64,000 nucleotides of DNA from Arthonia radiata (taxonomy: Eukaryota > Ascomycota > Arthoniomycetes > Arthoniales > Arthoniaceae): positions 1,120,206 to 1,184,205 of the forward strand of contig PSQN01000007.1 of NCBI GenBank assembly GCA_002989075.1. Direction: 5' to 3'. Under the pieces are notes generated by a model. The model worked only from the letters and a program-made list of their open reading frames with translations. It had not been told where the DNA came from and searched no databases. A program made the position numbers and the translations under genes. Below, piece by piece: positions 1 to 11,634 of the stretch; the first letter of the stretch is position 1, and each line of letters starts with the position of its first letter.

Positions 1-640
1 ACATATACAGTACTTGCTGTGCAGCGCCATCGGAACTCTGGATCGCTTACAACATCGATATAGACGCGTCATCAAAAGCGATGTATCTTGAAGCACGACG
101 ACGCACTATTGGACGCTCGTAGGGAACAGAGCAGAGCCCATCATGTCGGCGCCAGAGAGTAAGAGAAATCGAGCAGCGGCGAGGGAGTGAATCGGCCTCT
201 ATGCGACGCTTTTTGCGCAAGACCGCGGTATCGTCAGAGGATCATTGGTAGTGAGAATGGTTTGCTTTCTTGCATACGGCTGTGTGGAAGGACTATGACA
301 GAAGCAAAAAGCCATCTCTGCTTGATGAACATGACTGCCTCGATCCCTCTGTACAGCAGGTGCAGAGACCTCAGATGTAAAAGCCCGACATGCAACAGTC
401 ACCAGTGGCTGCCTTGGTTTCATCAGAGGAATATAACGTTGACAGACGGACTTCACTTGCAGAAAAGCGTGCAAGTAGATTGCATTAATGGAACTAAAGG
501 ACGAGGGATGACAATGAGAAAAGATGGAGATGCTGGAGACGGACAGAGGGAGGTATAGCCTGACGCTGTGATTAGTGTGTGCAGGAAGTGCTTCAGATAG
601 CCCGTGCATCCCAATTTCTTAGCAACTTACCGTAATTTTA
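1..640. other. Balanced-composition segment left of the transposon island, no gene recognised
   Basis: Composition here is like the gene-bearing right part of the window and unlike the island that follows. Open frames exist on both strands (about 120-135 codons, 187-609) but their translations show no family I recognise, they overlap each other, and no intron borders extend them. I call no gene. It may be the end of a gene or intergenic DNA cut by the window edge. No telomere-type repeat is present. Confidence 0.4.
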
Positions 641-863
641 TAGACTGCCTCCTTATTCTATATTATTGTTATTGTTATTACTATTCTTATTTTAGCTAAA
701 TTAAGGCTAATTTTTTATATATAGACTCTTAAATTAAAGTAGTAGTAATATTATATCTTCTAAATAAGTAAAATTTAATATAAAGAGTATACATACTACT
801 ATTACTAATATCTAGCTAAAAAGCTTTAGCGATACTAAACGTTATCAAAGTCTTTATAGTAAC
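640..863. other. AT-rich RIP-like filler, left border of the transposon island
   Basis: A very AT-rich stretch made of TTA, TAT and CTA words, with almost no CG and no coding potential. It separates the balanced sequence at 1-640 from the LTR copy at 864. It looks like anciently mutated repeat DNA. Confidence 0.5.
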
Positions 864-1369
864 TGTTGGAAATTAACCAACTAGCTGGTTAGCCAGAACC
901 CTCAGTGGCCCGGAGTATTGGACAGGTCCTACCAGCTGTCCCGGCCTAGAATAGAACAAGCCTTTTACCTAAAGGATCGGGCCTAGTAGCCCGGGCCTAG
1001 GACAAAAAGGAGCATTGCACGACCCGTCTTAGACAGCTGGCCCGTAGTCTAAGACAACACGGGATAGACTGAGACTAACAGTTTTAGATAGACGGAATTA
1101 CCGTCTTGTGCGGTAAGTTACGGGTTATCTGGCCCCTATCAAAAGAACAGATATCTAGTAAGTCCTGCACGGGCCGCTAGACTTAGATATATAAGCTAGG
1201 ATCCCTCTAGAGGATTCTAGCTAACAAGACAGACAACACAACAACAGCTTCTCTTTGTTACTGAGTATTGTACCTGTAACAAGCCTAAGTATTGCACTAG
1301 TCCCAAGCTAGTCTCGTCTTCCTACTCTTTGTAGTAGTATCCTTCTTCTTCCCTGCACCCTTTTTAACA
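864..1369 (+). repeat. LTR copy A (506 bp), plus orientation, inverted relative to copy B
   Basis: The sequence starts TGTTGGAAATTAACCAACTA and ends TTTTTAACA, so it has TG...CA borders. It matches the reverse complement of 3,919-4,426 along its whole length, with differences that are mostly C/T or G/A transitions. It contains a TATATAA box near 1,188. The CA end abuts the truncated pol remnant at 1,370. The flanks (GTAAC at 859-863 and ATAGT at 1,370-1,374) do not form a target-site duplication, so it is not a clean solo LTR. Confidence 0.8.
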
Positions 1370-2229
1370 ATAGTATCTAGGTACTTTCGGAGCGTTTTTA
1401 GCTTATCCTGCGATATAGAGTAGATTAGCTTATACGGAGGTTCCGTGCTATTCTTGAGCTTAATCTTATAAGTATGCTTACTAAGCGGCGCAAGCTTACT
1501 CGACAGTTCTTTAGAAAAGATATCTTTATATTTAGCGTACTAAGGAGAAAGCTTATCTCGCTTCTCTACTTTCTTAAGCTCGCTATTCGGGGTCCGGTCT
1601 AGCGGCAAACTGACGTTTAATAAGACCGCTATTTAATATTTATAACGTCTATCCGCTTCTATCTATAGGATCGCGGAGTAATACTGTTCGCCTCTTTATA
1701 AATATGCTAAAATTATATCTTTACTAACGATCTTAATAGATTTAGCTTCTACTACCCGTTCTTCGGGCGCAGAGAGGTTTCTCTAAGCGATTGTTCTTAT
1801 CGTCTAGCTAATCTGAGGCTTAATTTGCTCAAGCTATGGGTATCCTAAGACGAGGCTGTATCTTACAAAGTTAGCCGAATATAGGCGGAGTTAGCAATAC
1901 CGTTTTTCCTTATATACGTCTCTTACGGTTATATTTACGTTATACGCGCTATAAAGCTGCAGCTTATTTTTATCAAGAAACTTAGTATGCGGGAGCTTTA
2001 CTTTATACAATTTTTGCTATCCTCTTTTAAGCACAATACAATAATTAATAAGGTTAATCTCTATACCGAAATCTATCAGCGCGAGGACCTCTTGCGGCGA
2101 CCTGCCCAGCTGTACCGAGACTTTAATTCGTCCTCGCCGTTGATCGACAGCCTCAAGCTTTAGGAACGCGAGGCTTATCCTTGGGGCCTATCGTTTCTCC
2201 GCCTAACTAGCGTCGAATTAACACCGATT

Positions 2230-3524
2230 TAGAGCGTAGTGCATTTAGTGACATAATACCTTTTCTAATTGTACGTAAAGTAGGTAATATTTGCCTTACT
2301 GTATATTGACTCTAGTTGCTTCTGTGCGGCAGAGCTATTGTTTCTTTGTCGGACCAGCAAGTTGCCTCGTTCTCGGTATAAACCGCCTCGTCTGCGGCCC
2401 GACCCCTGTAGAGATGCTCTGGCGTTATAACCGCTACAGTTTATATCCGATCCGCTATCGGAGCGATTTCGGTTTGTGTTAGTGTTGCGGGCGTCCTGCG
2501 ATACACTACGATCAATATTTATATATTAACGAACTTTCTTCAGAAGCTCGTTCGTATCTTTGAGCAGATTTTCTAAGAGACCTTGCTCAATTAGCTTCGC
2601 CTTAATTTATAAAGGTAAGCGCGTGTAGTAGAATGCGGCCCGATTCGGGTCCGGCATCTTGCTACCTAGCAACTTAGTTTCTTCGTTTTGTAGAAAGCTT
2701 AGAAAGTTCTTAAGCTTCTGCGTCGAACTCTACGTCGACGTAAAGAACTTTTCTGTGTTAGCTGTAGTAGCCGTAGCTAGGTCGACGATGCATTCTATTA
2801 CCTATCCTTTAAAGTACGCCTATACGTAGAGCGACGTCTTCTCTTTGTTCTCTTCGGCGTAAGTTCGCTATCTATCCGCCAGGTCTCTAGGGAGTCCTTA
2901 GACGCACCAGGTAATAATACGAACGTTGTCGGGGTCCGATACGTTGGCCATCTAAAATCTTTTCTTAATAGTTTAAGTCTATTAAGTGTCTATAGAGCTT
3001 ATAGCTCTCTCGAGCTTAGGCGCCTCTTTCTTAAGGAGCTCGTTAATTTAGCTTTAAAGGCTTAAATCGCCCCGTAGCCGCTTGCTACCAGCCTTCGAAT
3101 TGCGGGCAGACTGGAGCTCAACTTCGAGTATTCGCTTTTCGAGCTTAAGCTTCTTAATAGTATGCTGCTGCTGCTATGCTAGTAGTTCTTGTCTTAGCTT
3201 TTGTACCTTAACGCTTAATAAGGCGCTAAAGAGGGATTCTTCGCGGTTAGAGCCTTAATAAGCCCCTTCGTCGTCGTTATTGTTTTGATTTAGACTATCG
3301 TCCTTCCTAGTTTGCGATCTGCTCGACGTCTGTTCGCCGGCTTATAAGTCCTCTTGCTTATCGTCGTCGCCGGATCCTATATAAGGGTCTTAGTCTTCTT
3401 CGGCGTTAGTTATGTTTTGCTACGCTCTGTATTCTGCTTATACGGCAGATATAAAGCGACTACCGTTGTATACTTAGTTCCTTACTTATTCTCTTCGAAC
3501 ACGGTACTTGCCAGCATCGGCCAT
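2230..3524 (-). pseudogene. RIP-inactivated gag of the truncated element
   Basis: One reading frame from an ATG at 3,524 runs down to about 2,230, interrupted by many TAG/TAA codons. Between the stops the protein is coherent: a hydrophilic Asn/Asp/Gln-rich start, a Lys/Glu-rich probable coiled coil (about 3,210-3,000), a helical core (about 2,951-2,560) and an Arg/Asn-rich linker leading to a nucleocapsid knuckle. In that knuckle the first two Cys and the His are now Tyr, as C-to-T change would produce, and only the last Cys remains. Assignment to gag rests on position, the knuckle and the protease that follows. It is not expressed as a full protein. Confidence 0.65.
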
Positions 3525-3918
3525 CAATTAATTTTAATATTATTTATTTTAACGTGTGTGCGGAGTCTCAGCTATACTTAATTATGCCGGGTTAACCTCT
3601 AAGCGACGTCGATAAGGTACCTGACTGCCGGCCGCCTCCCTTATAGGTTTAGAATAATTAGAATATAATCTAAGTGTAGGGCAGGGAGCAGTTAGGTGGC
3701 AAAAAGAGCCTAGATAGGCTCTACTAGTGTTTAAGCTAATTATTGAGGAGACCAGAAAGGGATGCGTCTACTAGAGGGAAGATATTCTCTAAGGATCGCA
3801 GCCTTCCTAAATAGGCAATATTCCGTCCTAATTCGCTATCGGAACGTTCATGCATCACAATTAACTAAGCTTTTATTAATAAATATTAGCTTTAAATTAT
3901 AGTAATTAGTCTTATAAG

Positions 3919-4426
3919 TGTTAAGAAGGTTGCAGGGAAGAAGAAGGATACTACTACAAAGAGTAGAAAGACGAGACCAGCTTGAGACTGGTGCAATACT
4001 CAGGCTTAATACAGGTACAATACTTAGTAGCAAGGAGAAGCTGTTGTTATGTTGTCTGTCTTGTTAGCTAGAATCCTCTAGAGGGATTCTAGCTTATATA
4101 TCTAAGTCTAGCGGTCTGTGCAGGACTTACTAGATATCTGTTCTTTTGATAGAGGCCAGATAACCCGTAACTTACCGCATAAGACAGTAATTCTGTCTAT
4201 CTAAAACTGTTAGTCTCTAAGTTTATTCTATATTATCTTAGACTATAGGCCAGCTGTCTAGGACGGGTCGTATAATACTCCTTTTTGTTCTAGACTCGGG
4301 CTACTAGGCCCGACCCTTTAGGTAAAAGGCTTGTTCTATTCTAGACCAAGACAGCTGGTAGGACCTGTCCGATACTCTAGACCCCTAGGGGTTCCGGCTA
4401 ACCAGCTAGTTGGTTAATTTTCAACA
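3919..4426 (-). repeat. LTR copy B (508 bp), 5' LTR of the truncated element
   Basis: On the minus strand it begins TGTTGAAAATTAACC at 4,426 and ends CTTCTTAACA at 3,919. It is the inverted partner of 864-1,369 and lies in the same orientation as the gag and protease remnants, so it is the genuine 5' LTR. The right flank (CTCTA, 4,427-4,431) does not match any flank of copy A. Confidence 0.8.
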
Positions 4427-4535
4427 CTCTACTATATAAGTTTCTAAAGTATAACTAGCTATTATTTAGTTTCTTTAGATACTTTAGTTCTTTATATACT
4501 TAGTATATAAGTATAGTAGTAAATACTATACTACT

Positions 4536-4987
4536 TGTAACGCCGGTCGCTGGGAGGACCGAACTAAGGCTTACTTGCCTTGTATGCTTGTCGACCTTAA
4601 TGGTGGGTGTCTCGTGTACTAGAGACTAAAAGGTAGGAGAGGCGAGACAGATTATAGAAGGTAAGAGGGGCTTAACTAAAGTAGACAGAAGGTAAAGTAC
4701 GTTATCTAAATATAGTTAAGAAACTTATATTTAAATATTAAGTTAACAGACTAAAGTTTATTCTAAGGTTAGCTATTAGTTTAGCTATATAGTTTAAGGT
4801 ACATAGGTATATTCCTCTGTGTCCGACGGTCCCGACACTTCCTTTGTCGTATAGTTGGGATTCTATTGCGATATAGCGACGTTGCCGACGTCGCTATATT
4901 AGAGTCGTCGGGTATGCTGTATAATACTCTAATGAGGCTGGCTGCGCTTAGCCCTGTACTAGCTTAATATAGTAAGACCGTAATACA
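4536..4987 (-). repeat. 3' LTR of the chromovirus
   Basis: This is a 452-bp direct repeat partner of 11,183-11,634. On the plus strand it begins TGTAACGCCGGTCGCTGGGA and ends CGTAATACA. It has an internal palindromic region around GCGATATAGCGACGTTGCC near 4,870. Differences from its partner are mostly C/T and G/A transitions, as RIP produces. A purine-rich tract follows at 4,989-5,002. Confidence 0.88.
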
Positions 4988-5759
4988 AGGTCCCCTCTTT
5001 AAGGCTAGTCGTCCTCGACGGCCCTAGAGACATTAAAACCTCGTCGTCTTCCTGTAGTAAATCTAGTTCTGTAAGTCGTTATATCTAAAGTTAAGAAAGT
5101 TCCTAACGCTAATAAAGCGTTTGAGATCAATACCGTCCTTGCCGAAGTCTGTAATCGAAAGATGCCTCCGTGTTCCTGTTGCTCTTATCTAGGTAAGAAG
5201 TGTGTCCTAAAGTCTAGAAAGGCATCGTATTTTGTATATACTCGCGACAAGAAGTTGTGTAACGTTCGTCCGTCGTTAGAGGATAGTTAGTTTCTATCTT
5301 ACGTTTGTTGTTCGTGTTGATTTAACTTATTTTTAGCTCAGAGTATTCGTTCTTAGTACTTGCGGGTGTCGGATGCCCTCTAGGGGCAACGCAAGCGTCT
5401 AGCGGAAGAGAAGGAAGTCGTTTGTGCGGCGAAAAGGCAGCGCGAAGCTGTTAAAGCGGTAGTAGTAGATTCGGAGAAGGAGCTCGAGAGGTTACGCGTC
5501 CAGGCATAGAACAAAATAAATTAGAATAACACATTGTTCGAGGAAAAATGGCTGGCGGCTATGTCTAGTGGTAATATTGTAGATGTACTAAGTAGCCTAA
5601 GTATAGATTTTCGTGACAATCTGTTCCCGAAGTTAGGTAGTAGGCTACTAACATAGTAAGCTGGTTCGTTTGTAGATGACCTGGGTGCCGGCGAGGCGCA
5701 CTAGGTGGTAGATTAGGGTGTTAGTGCTGCTACGACCGACTAATCTTCTGGTTCTAATA

Positions 5760-8700
5760 TCGTTGAATAGTGTCTTTATAGTTAGTTAGATTTTGTTCCG
5801 GTTCTTATTGATTTTCGTGTTCGAAATATTCTTTCTACTTTATAAGATACTGTCGTTTGCCTCGGTATTGTCTATAAGCTCGGATCGTTTCGACCTTATA
5901 CTCGGGTTCTTGATTGTTAGAAAGGATTTCTGAGTTGGGTCGTTCTGCTTCTCGGGAGTAGGCTGGCTTTAACAGCGCTACGTAGAATACAGAATATATT
6001 CTTATTGTCTTCGGGAGTTTAAGTTTAAATATTACGAGTCCCAACTGCTGTAAGATTTTGAACGGTCTTGTCTTAGTATAGTTAAGTTTCTTACTTAGTC
6101 TAATAGTTTTTAAGTTTCTTATAAGCAAGTAAGCTCTTTCCCCCTCTTTTATACTTGTATTCGGGGTCGTCTTTAACTTGTTATACTATTTCCTCGTTCG
6201 TTCGTTAATAAACTCGCTGTCAGCCTTTAACTGCTGGTGCAGGGTTTTTATATTCGTTGCTATTCGAGTAGCAGTGTCGTTTTCTGCAGTGTTTTGTAGT
6301 TGTCTGCTCTAAAGAGGGTAATAGCCGTATAAGGCATAGAACGGTGTTATTTTGGTCGTATCGTTTTTCGTATCGTTGTGCGCTGCTTGCGCTACTAGTA
6401 GTAACTGTACCCAGTCGTTTTACTGGTAGTTAATGTATGCCCAGAGATACTATTCCAGTGTTTAATTTATCTGCTCTGTCTATCCGTCTGTTTGTGGATA
6501 GAACGATATTAATATCTTTTGTTTTGTCTCTAGCTGTTGCATTAGGGATGTCTAAAATCGTGAGACAAATTTCCGGTCTCTGTTCGAGACAATTCTTTGT
6601 AGTTAACTATAGTTTGTTAAGATAATCTGAAGGAAGGTATATACTAACTGTTCTAAGTTGCTAGCTTCCTTGTAAGGTACGAAGTACGCGTACTTTGTTA
6701 GTTTGTCGCATATAACTAGAATAGCGTTGTAAGCTACTCCTGTAAATAGATCCTTGGAGGTTAGTAACTTAGTAATAAAGTTTAGTAAGACTATATATTA
6801 TAGTCTCTCAGGTGTCTCTAGTGGTTGTAGTTTACCGTATAGTAAATACCTCGGGTGCTTGGTTCTTACGTATACGTCGCATTCTCGGATATAATTCTCG
6901 ACGTAATGTCGAATTTTCGGAATGTAGTAGGTTCGTATAATCTTTTTAATAGTATTGTCGATACCCTTGTGTCCCTTCGTTGAGTTATTGTAAAAGTTAC
7001 TAATAATGTGTCGGATTAGATTCCTCGGAACATAGATCTTGCCTTAAAATTCGTAATAGCCCTTGCTGTTTTTAGTTAGTCCTAAGTGTCGCTTCTCGTT
7101 TTCTTAGTAGGTTTTAGGATCGTTCAGGATATCTAGGATTCGGCTGTTCGGTTCGATAACAAACTCTATTGTTATAGCCAATTGATTGTATCTAATCTCG
7201 TTATTATATTCTTAGAATATCGTATGCTCGACGTGTTCCTTGTTATTGAGATAATCGGGTCGTCGGCTTAGAGCGTCAGCTCTGTTGTTCTCGGAACCCT
7301 TCTTGTAGATAATAATAAAGTCGTATAGAGCTATAGTTTCTAACTATCTAACTTGTCTGCGGTTGAGTTTCTTTGTTGTCGTAAAATAAGTTAGGTTCTT
7401 GTGGTCCGTGTATACTATAATCGTATAGTTAGCTTCTTTCAGGTAAGCTCGCTATATTTCGAATGCTGCTATAATAGCTAAAAGCTCTTTATCGTAAATG
7501 TCGTAGTTCTGTTCTGTAAGTAATATTTTTCTTAAGTAAAAAGCTACTGGTCTAAGTTTTCCTTCCTTGTTATTTTAACTTATGCATACTTTAATTGTAT
7601 AGTCTAACGCGTCTGTTTCTATAATAATCGGCAGGTTAGGGTTAAATATTGCTAGTACGGACTCAATCTTAAAAGCTTCTTTAAGCTCTTTAAATACTGA
7701 TTGTTCTTTCTACGTCTAGAAAAATTCTATCGATTGTTTTGTCTGTTAAGACAGCGGTGCTATAATTCGGCTAAAATTGAATATCTATCGTCTGTAGTAG
7801 TTGACAAAACTAAGAAACTGTTGTAACTGTTTCACATTCTTTGGTGTAGGCTAGGTTAGAACGGATTGAATCTTCGAATCTTCTATTTAGAGACCGTACT
7901 CGGTAATTATGAATCTAAGAAATTCAACGGATTGTTAATAAAACTGGATTTTCTCGATATCGATCCGTAAATCGGTACGCGCCAATCTTTCTAATACCTT
8001 CTTAATATATTTCTTATGTTCTTCTAGTATACGGCTATATACTAGAATATCGTCTAGATAAGTAGTTGTAAATATGTCTAAGTAATTACTAAGTGTATTG
8101 TTAATTAGCTTCTAAAATAATGCTAGTACGTTTATTAATTCGAAGGGTATAACGCAATACTTAAAAAGTCTGTATCTAGTACGGAAGGCTGTTTTCTATT
8201 CTTCGCCTTTCTTTATGCAGATTAAGTTGTAGACTCCTCGTAAATTAAACTTAGTAAACTATTGCGCGTTATACAATTGGTCTGTTATTTCGTTGATGTA
8301 TAGTAAAGAGTATCGGTTTTTGATAGTTACTCTGTTTAGCTGTCTATAATCTATACAGAGTCGTAGTTTGCTATTCTTCTTTGGTACGAAGAGTATCGGG
8401 TATTCGGCTAGTAATGTTAATTTCCGGATAAATTCTTTCTTGAGATTCTCGTCGAGATAGTCGCGGAGCGCTTAATTTTCTGCTTCTAATAGAGAGTATA
8501 TTAGACCGAATGTTGGCGTCTTGCCTTCTTATAAAGGTATTGTGTAATCCTACGGTTTGTGTTCTAGAAGAGCTGAGTCCGGCTCAGCTTCTTCAAACAG
8601 GTGTCGAAATTAATTATATTTCTCGGGTATCTCAGTAATCAACTGAGTACTTGTCGTTGTATAGAATCGTTGGCGTACAGTCGTCTCTTATTTATACTTG

Positions 8701-10250
8701 CGTATAGTTAGCTATAGACAAGATACTGCGTTAGACTCCTCTTGTAGGATGTCTGAATGTCGGAGTATAGTAGTGCTAACCCGCGTAAGTTCTTTATCGC
8801 GCTTTTTATCCTTACTACTAAAAATAGCTTGTAGGGTATTCGTTCTGCAGAACGACTCTTATTTAGAGTGCTTGTACCTAATAAAGAGGAGTTTCTTAAT
8901 TCTCTAATCTACCTCTAAGTTATATTATTGCAACTAAAGTATACTTAGCACAGCGTAGTGCTAGTTAATATCTACGATATTATAAGTAATTTCTTCTTAA
9001 TAGTTCTCAATTATTATATTTATTAGCAAAGTCTTGTAGTCGACTCTTCCCTCTGCCTTTTGAAATCTAAACAGTACGTAGGGTAATTTCTTCTTTTGTG
9101 TTTGTATTTGGCACTTCTTAACGCAGCGTATTGAGATAAAGTTGCCTGTTGCGTCTAAATCGATTATAATTTTAATGTTTCTGTAGTTTATTGTTGCCCG
9201 AGTGTGCAGATATGTTCTGTAGGCAGCCGAGCTTGCGTAGAGCTGGACTCCTAGAGGGTTTAACCGTTGGACGGGCCGGTACTGCTGCCCTCGAAGCAGT
9301 CGACCTAGTCTTTTTCCTGTTAATTGTGTACGTTCTAGAGTAATCTAGGTACCGGAACCTATTGTCGGTTAATTTGCTGTAGGAATTCCTGTGTAGGGTG
9401 TCTTAGTACTGCTCTTATTATAACGTCTAGTTTGTTGTTTACGATCTCTACTTTAATTATACAACTATCGCTAGTTAAAACCTATCGTGTCTGTAGGTTG
9501 TATATTGTTAGTTAAAGATATTGGTACTGACTGCGCAATTTTAGACCCCTAATAAGGTGGTCTACTAGTCGTTGTAAGCGTAAGTAAATATATCTCGGAA
9601 TGTCGTTAATATCTCTATCAGCGCTTAACTTCCTATCGTAGAAGGCCAACTAACAAAGTCTCTATATTATTCCTTCCTAACGAATTGGAGTTTGCTCTTC
9701 CTAGTTAGTATTGTCCTCGAGCGAGGATTTCGTACCATTAGAATCTATATTTTTGTCTTTGAGTCGTTGTCTTATCTGTAACGCATTATAGTTGCTGTCT
9801 TACTTAGCTTCTACGGTCTGTTCTTCCTTAGATTCCCCTTAGGTTTTTGGGTAAGGTAACCTAGGTCGTCCTCGGGTGAGGCCTAGTTTTTGTGTCGAAC
9901 CTTGTTTTAGAGATATTGGTTTCTTCGGCTACTATCCTAATCCCAATTTGTTAGATTCGTGGGTCGTATAATCGTTATCGTAGTACGTAGTTTAGGATAG
10001 TATTTTGTGTGGTGCAACGGTATCTCGTACCTGCTGCCTCGAAATAGTGCGGTTAATGTTGTTCCAGTTCTATAAATTTTGTTGTTCCTGTTTTATTTGT
10101 CGTTCCTTTGTTTCTTCTTATGACTTAATGTCCGTATCCCAGTTCTTGTGTAAGTTAAATAAGTTCTATTTGTTGTACTTTTTATTAAAAGTAACCTAGT
10201 GAGCGTCTTTCTGTATCTAGATAGTTATATTGAATTGTTGTCGTAGAAAA
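5760..10250 (-). pseudogene. RIP-inactivated pol (protease-RT-RNase H-integrase-chromodomain)
   Basis: Recognisable blocks on the minus strand are the RT catalytic box YLDDILVYS (about 8,031-8,062), an RNase H start resembling PIIIETDALDYTI (about 7,590-7,640), an RNase H block [18 protein letters not shown] followed by a stop where Trp is usual (about 7,435-7,505), an integrase zinc region (about 6,880-7,000) with the final Cys of the CxxC now Tyr, and the integrase C-terminal PFKILQQLG...VFYVALLKPA block followed by a chromodomain-like EYKVETI segment (about 5,835-6,128). The longest uninterrupted piece is only 97 codons. Many TAG/TAA codons lie at expected Trp and Gln positions. Confidence 0.85.
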
Positions 10251-10299
10251 CAGGGTTTCTAAGATCGATTGTTGTACCCGTTTCTATCAGTACTGTTGA

Positions 10300-11140
10300 A
10301 CTGTTGTTTCTTAAAACGGCATTCTTTAACTTGATGCTCTGGTTTTCCGCAATACAAGCATAGCTTATTCTTTATTCTATATTCTCGTTTCTGGTTATTT
10401 AGTTTCTTACGGAGTCTTATAAAGTCTAATTCTATTGGATCACCTTAGTCTTGTTGTAAGTTATGCTTACTCCGAGTTTAGGTAAACTTACCTAAGTTAG
10501 TTCCTTTCTTTTCTAACTGTCGTTTAAAGTTGCTGTCGTCGATTTCCTTGGCTTGTTCTATAAACTTCTCTAGTTCAGTAAACTTTTCTCTACGGATATA
10601 GATAATTTCCTTAATATAGTCCTTCAAGCCTTTATAAAAGGCGTCGATTAGGGGTCCTTTATTCTATTCGGTTTGGTTAGTATACTGCAGGAATTTAGCG
10701 GCGTATCGGCTAGCTGGTCCTGTCTAACGGAGTGTCTTAAGTTTGCGTACAGCAGTACGTCTGGAATCTGTATCTCTGTACATCTATCGAAGCTTTTACT
10801 AAAACGCAGTAAAGCTAGAGAAGAGCTCGTTAGTCTCTTCTTGTTGTTTGTTAGGTGCCTTATAGAGGTAGTCTTTAAGATAGAAGTTAAACTATTTATA
10901 TGCCTCGCTATCTATATAGAATGCGGCAAACAAAACTATAGTGCTGTTATTCGGGAACTAATCCTTGTGAGTCTTAAAGTATATAGCTAAGCGTGTTAGA
11001 AATAAAGTAAGTTCAGAACGTTTATCGGAGAAGCTTTTGCTTATCTTAGTGTTAACGTCCGATATCTTACCTATAGCGGCCATTTTGCTGGTTAGCCTGT
11101 CCGCAGCGTCGCAGCTGCTGAGTACCGAAGTAGTAGACAT
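10300..11140 (-). pseudogene. RIP-inactivated gag of the chromovirus
   Basis: It starts at an ATG at 11,140, 42 bp inside the 5' LTR. The first 60 codons are open and carry a block (SFSDKRSELTLFLTRLAIYF) matching the conserved start of fungal gypsy gag capsids. Further down, at about 10,319-10,362, a CCHC zinc knuckle is still intact (CLYC-GKPE-H-QVKE-C). The region between is broken by TAG and TAA codons. Confidence 0.75.
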
Positions 11141-11182
11141 AATTAATCTGCTTTCTCTGCTTTCGTAGCGAGTCTGTTAAAG

Positions 11183-11634
11183 TGTAACGCCGGTCGCTGG
11201 GAGAACCAAACTAAGGCTTACTTGCTTTGTATGCTTGTCGACCTTAATAGTAGGTATCTTGTGTGCTAGAGACTAAAAGGTAGGAGAGGCGAGATAGATT
11301 ATAGAAGGTAAGAGGGGCTTAACTAAAGTAGACAGAAGGTAAAGTACGTTACTTAAATATAGTTAAAGAACTTGTATTCAGATATTAAGTTAATAGACTA
11401 AAGTCTATCCTAAGGTCGGCCATTAGTCTAGCTATATAGTTTAAGGTACATAGGTATGTTCCTCTGTGTCCGACGGTCCCGACACTTCCTTTGTCGCGTA
11501 GTCGGGATCCTATTGCGATATAGCGACGTTGCCGACGTCGCTATATCGGAGTCGTTGGGTATGCTGCATAATGCTCCAATGAGGCTGGCTGCGCTCAGCC
11601 CTGTACTAGCCTAATATAGTAAGATCGTAATACA
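11183..11634 (-). repeat. 5' LTR of the chromovirus
   Basis: This is the 452-bp direct partner of 4,536-4,987. It retains more C and G than its partner at several shared sites, so the two copies were hit unequally. The expected primer-binding site lies just left of 11,183. On the minus strand that reads CTTTAACAGACTCGCTACG, which does not begin with the TGG usual for tRNA priming, so self-priming is possible but untested. Confidence 0.88.

Larger units (their letters stand above)
1370..4426 (-). mobile_element. Truncated Ty3/gypsy-type retrotransposon remnant (5' LTR, gag, protease, start of RT)
   Basis: Read on the minus strand this is LTR copy B (4,426-3,919), a leader (3,918-3,525), a degenerate gag beginning near 3,524, a decayed CCHC knuckle near 2,238-2,281, a retropepsin-like ALIDFG site near 2,061-2,090, and a stretch at 1,500-1,370 resembling the linker just before gypsy reverse transcriptase (PPYKLIYSISQDKLKTLRKY). 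The element then ends at the CA border of inverted LTR copy A. Reverse transcriptase, RNase H and integrase are absent. In-frame TAG/TAA codons and Cys/His-to-Tyr changes in the knuckle fit RIP. It cannot move by itself. Confidence 0.75.
4536..11634 (-). mobile_element. Complete RIP-inactivated Ty3/gypsy chromovirus (7.1 kb)
   Basis: Two 452-bp direct repeats (4,536-4,987 and 11,183-11,634, both TG...CA) bound an internal region coding on the minus strand. In order from 11,140 downward: gag start, CCHC knuckle, reverse transcriptase, RNase H, integrase with an HHCC-like zinc region, and a C-terminal chromodomain-like segment. A purine run (AAAGAGGGGACC on the minus strand, about 4,989-5,002) next to the 4.5-kb LTR fits the polypurine tract and confirms direction. 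Domain order PR-RT-RH-IN plus chromodomain is that of fungal chromoviruses such as MAGGY. Stops recur where Trp or Gln belong, so it is dead. Flanks CTACT (4,531-4,535) and CTATT (11,636-11,640) differ by one C/T change and may be a mutated target duplication if the right LTR ends one base later. Confidence 0.88.

Noticed and set aside
864-1369. LTR copy A as a simple solo LTR
   Set aside because: It lacks a matching target duplication and one side joins the interior of an element of its own family.
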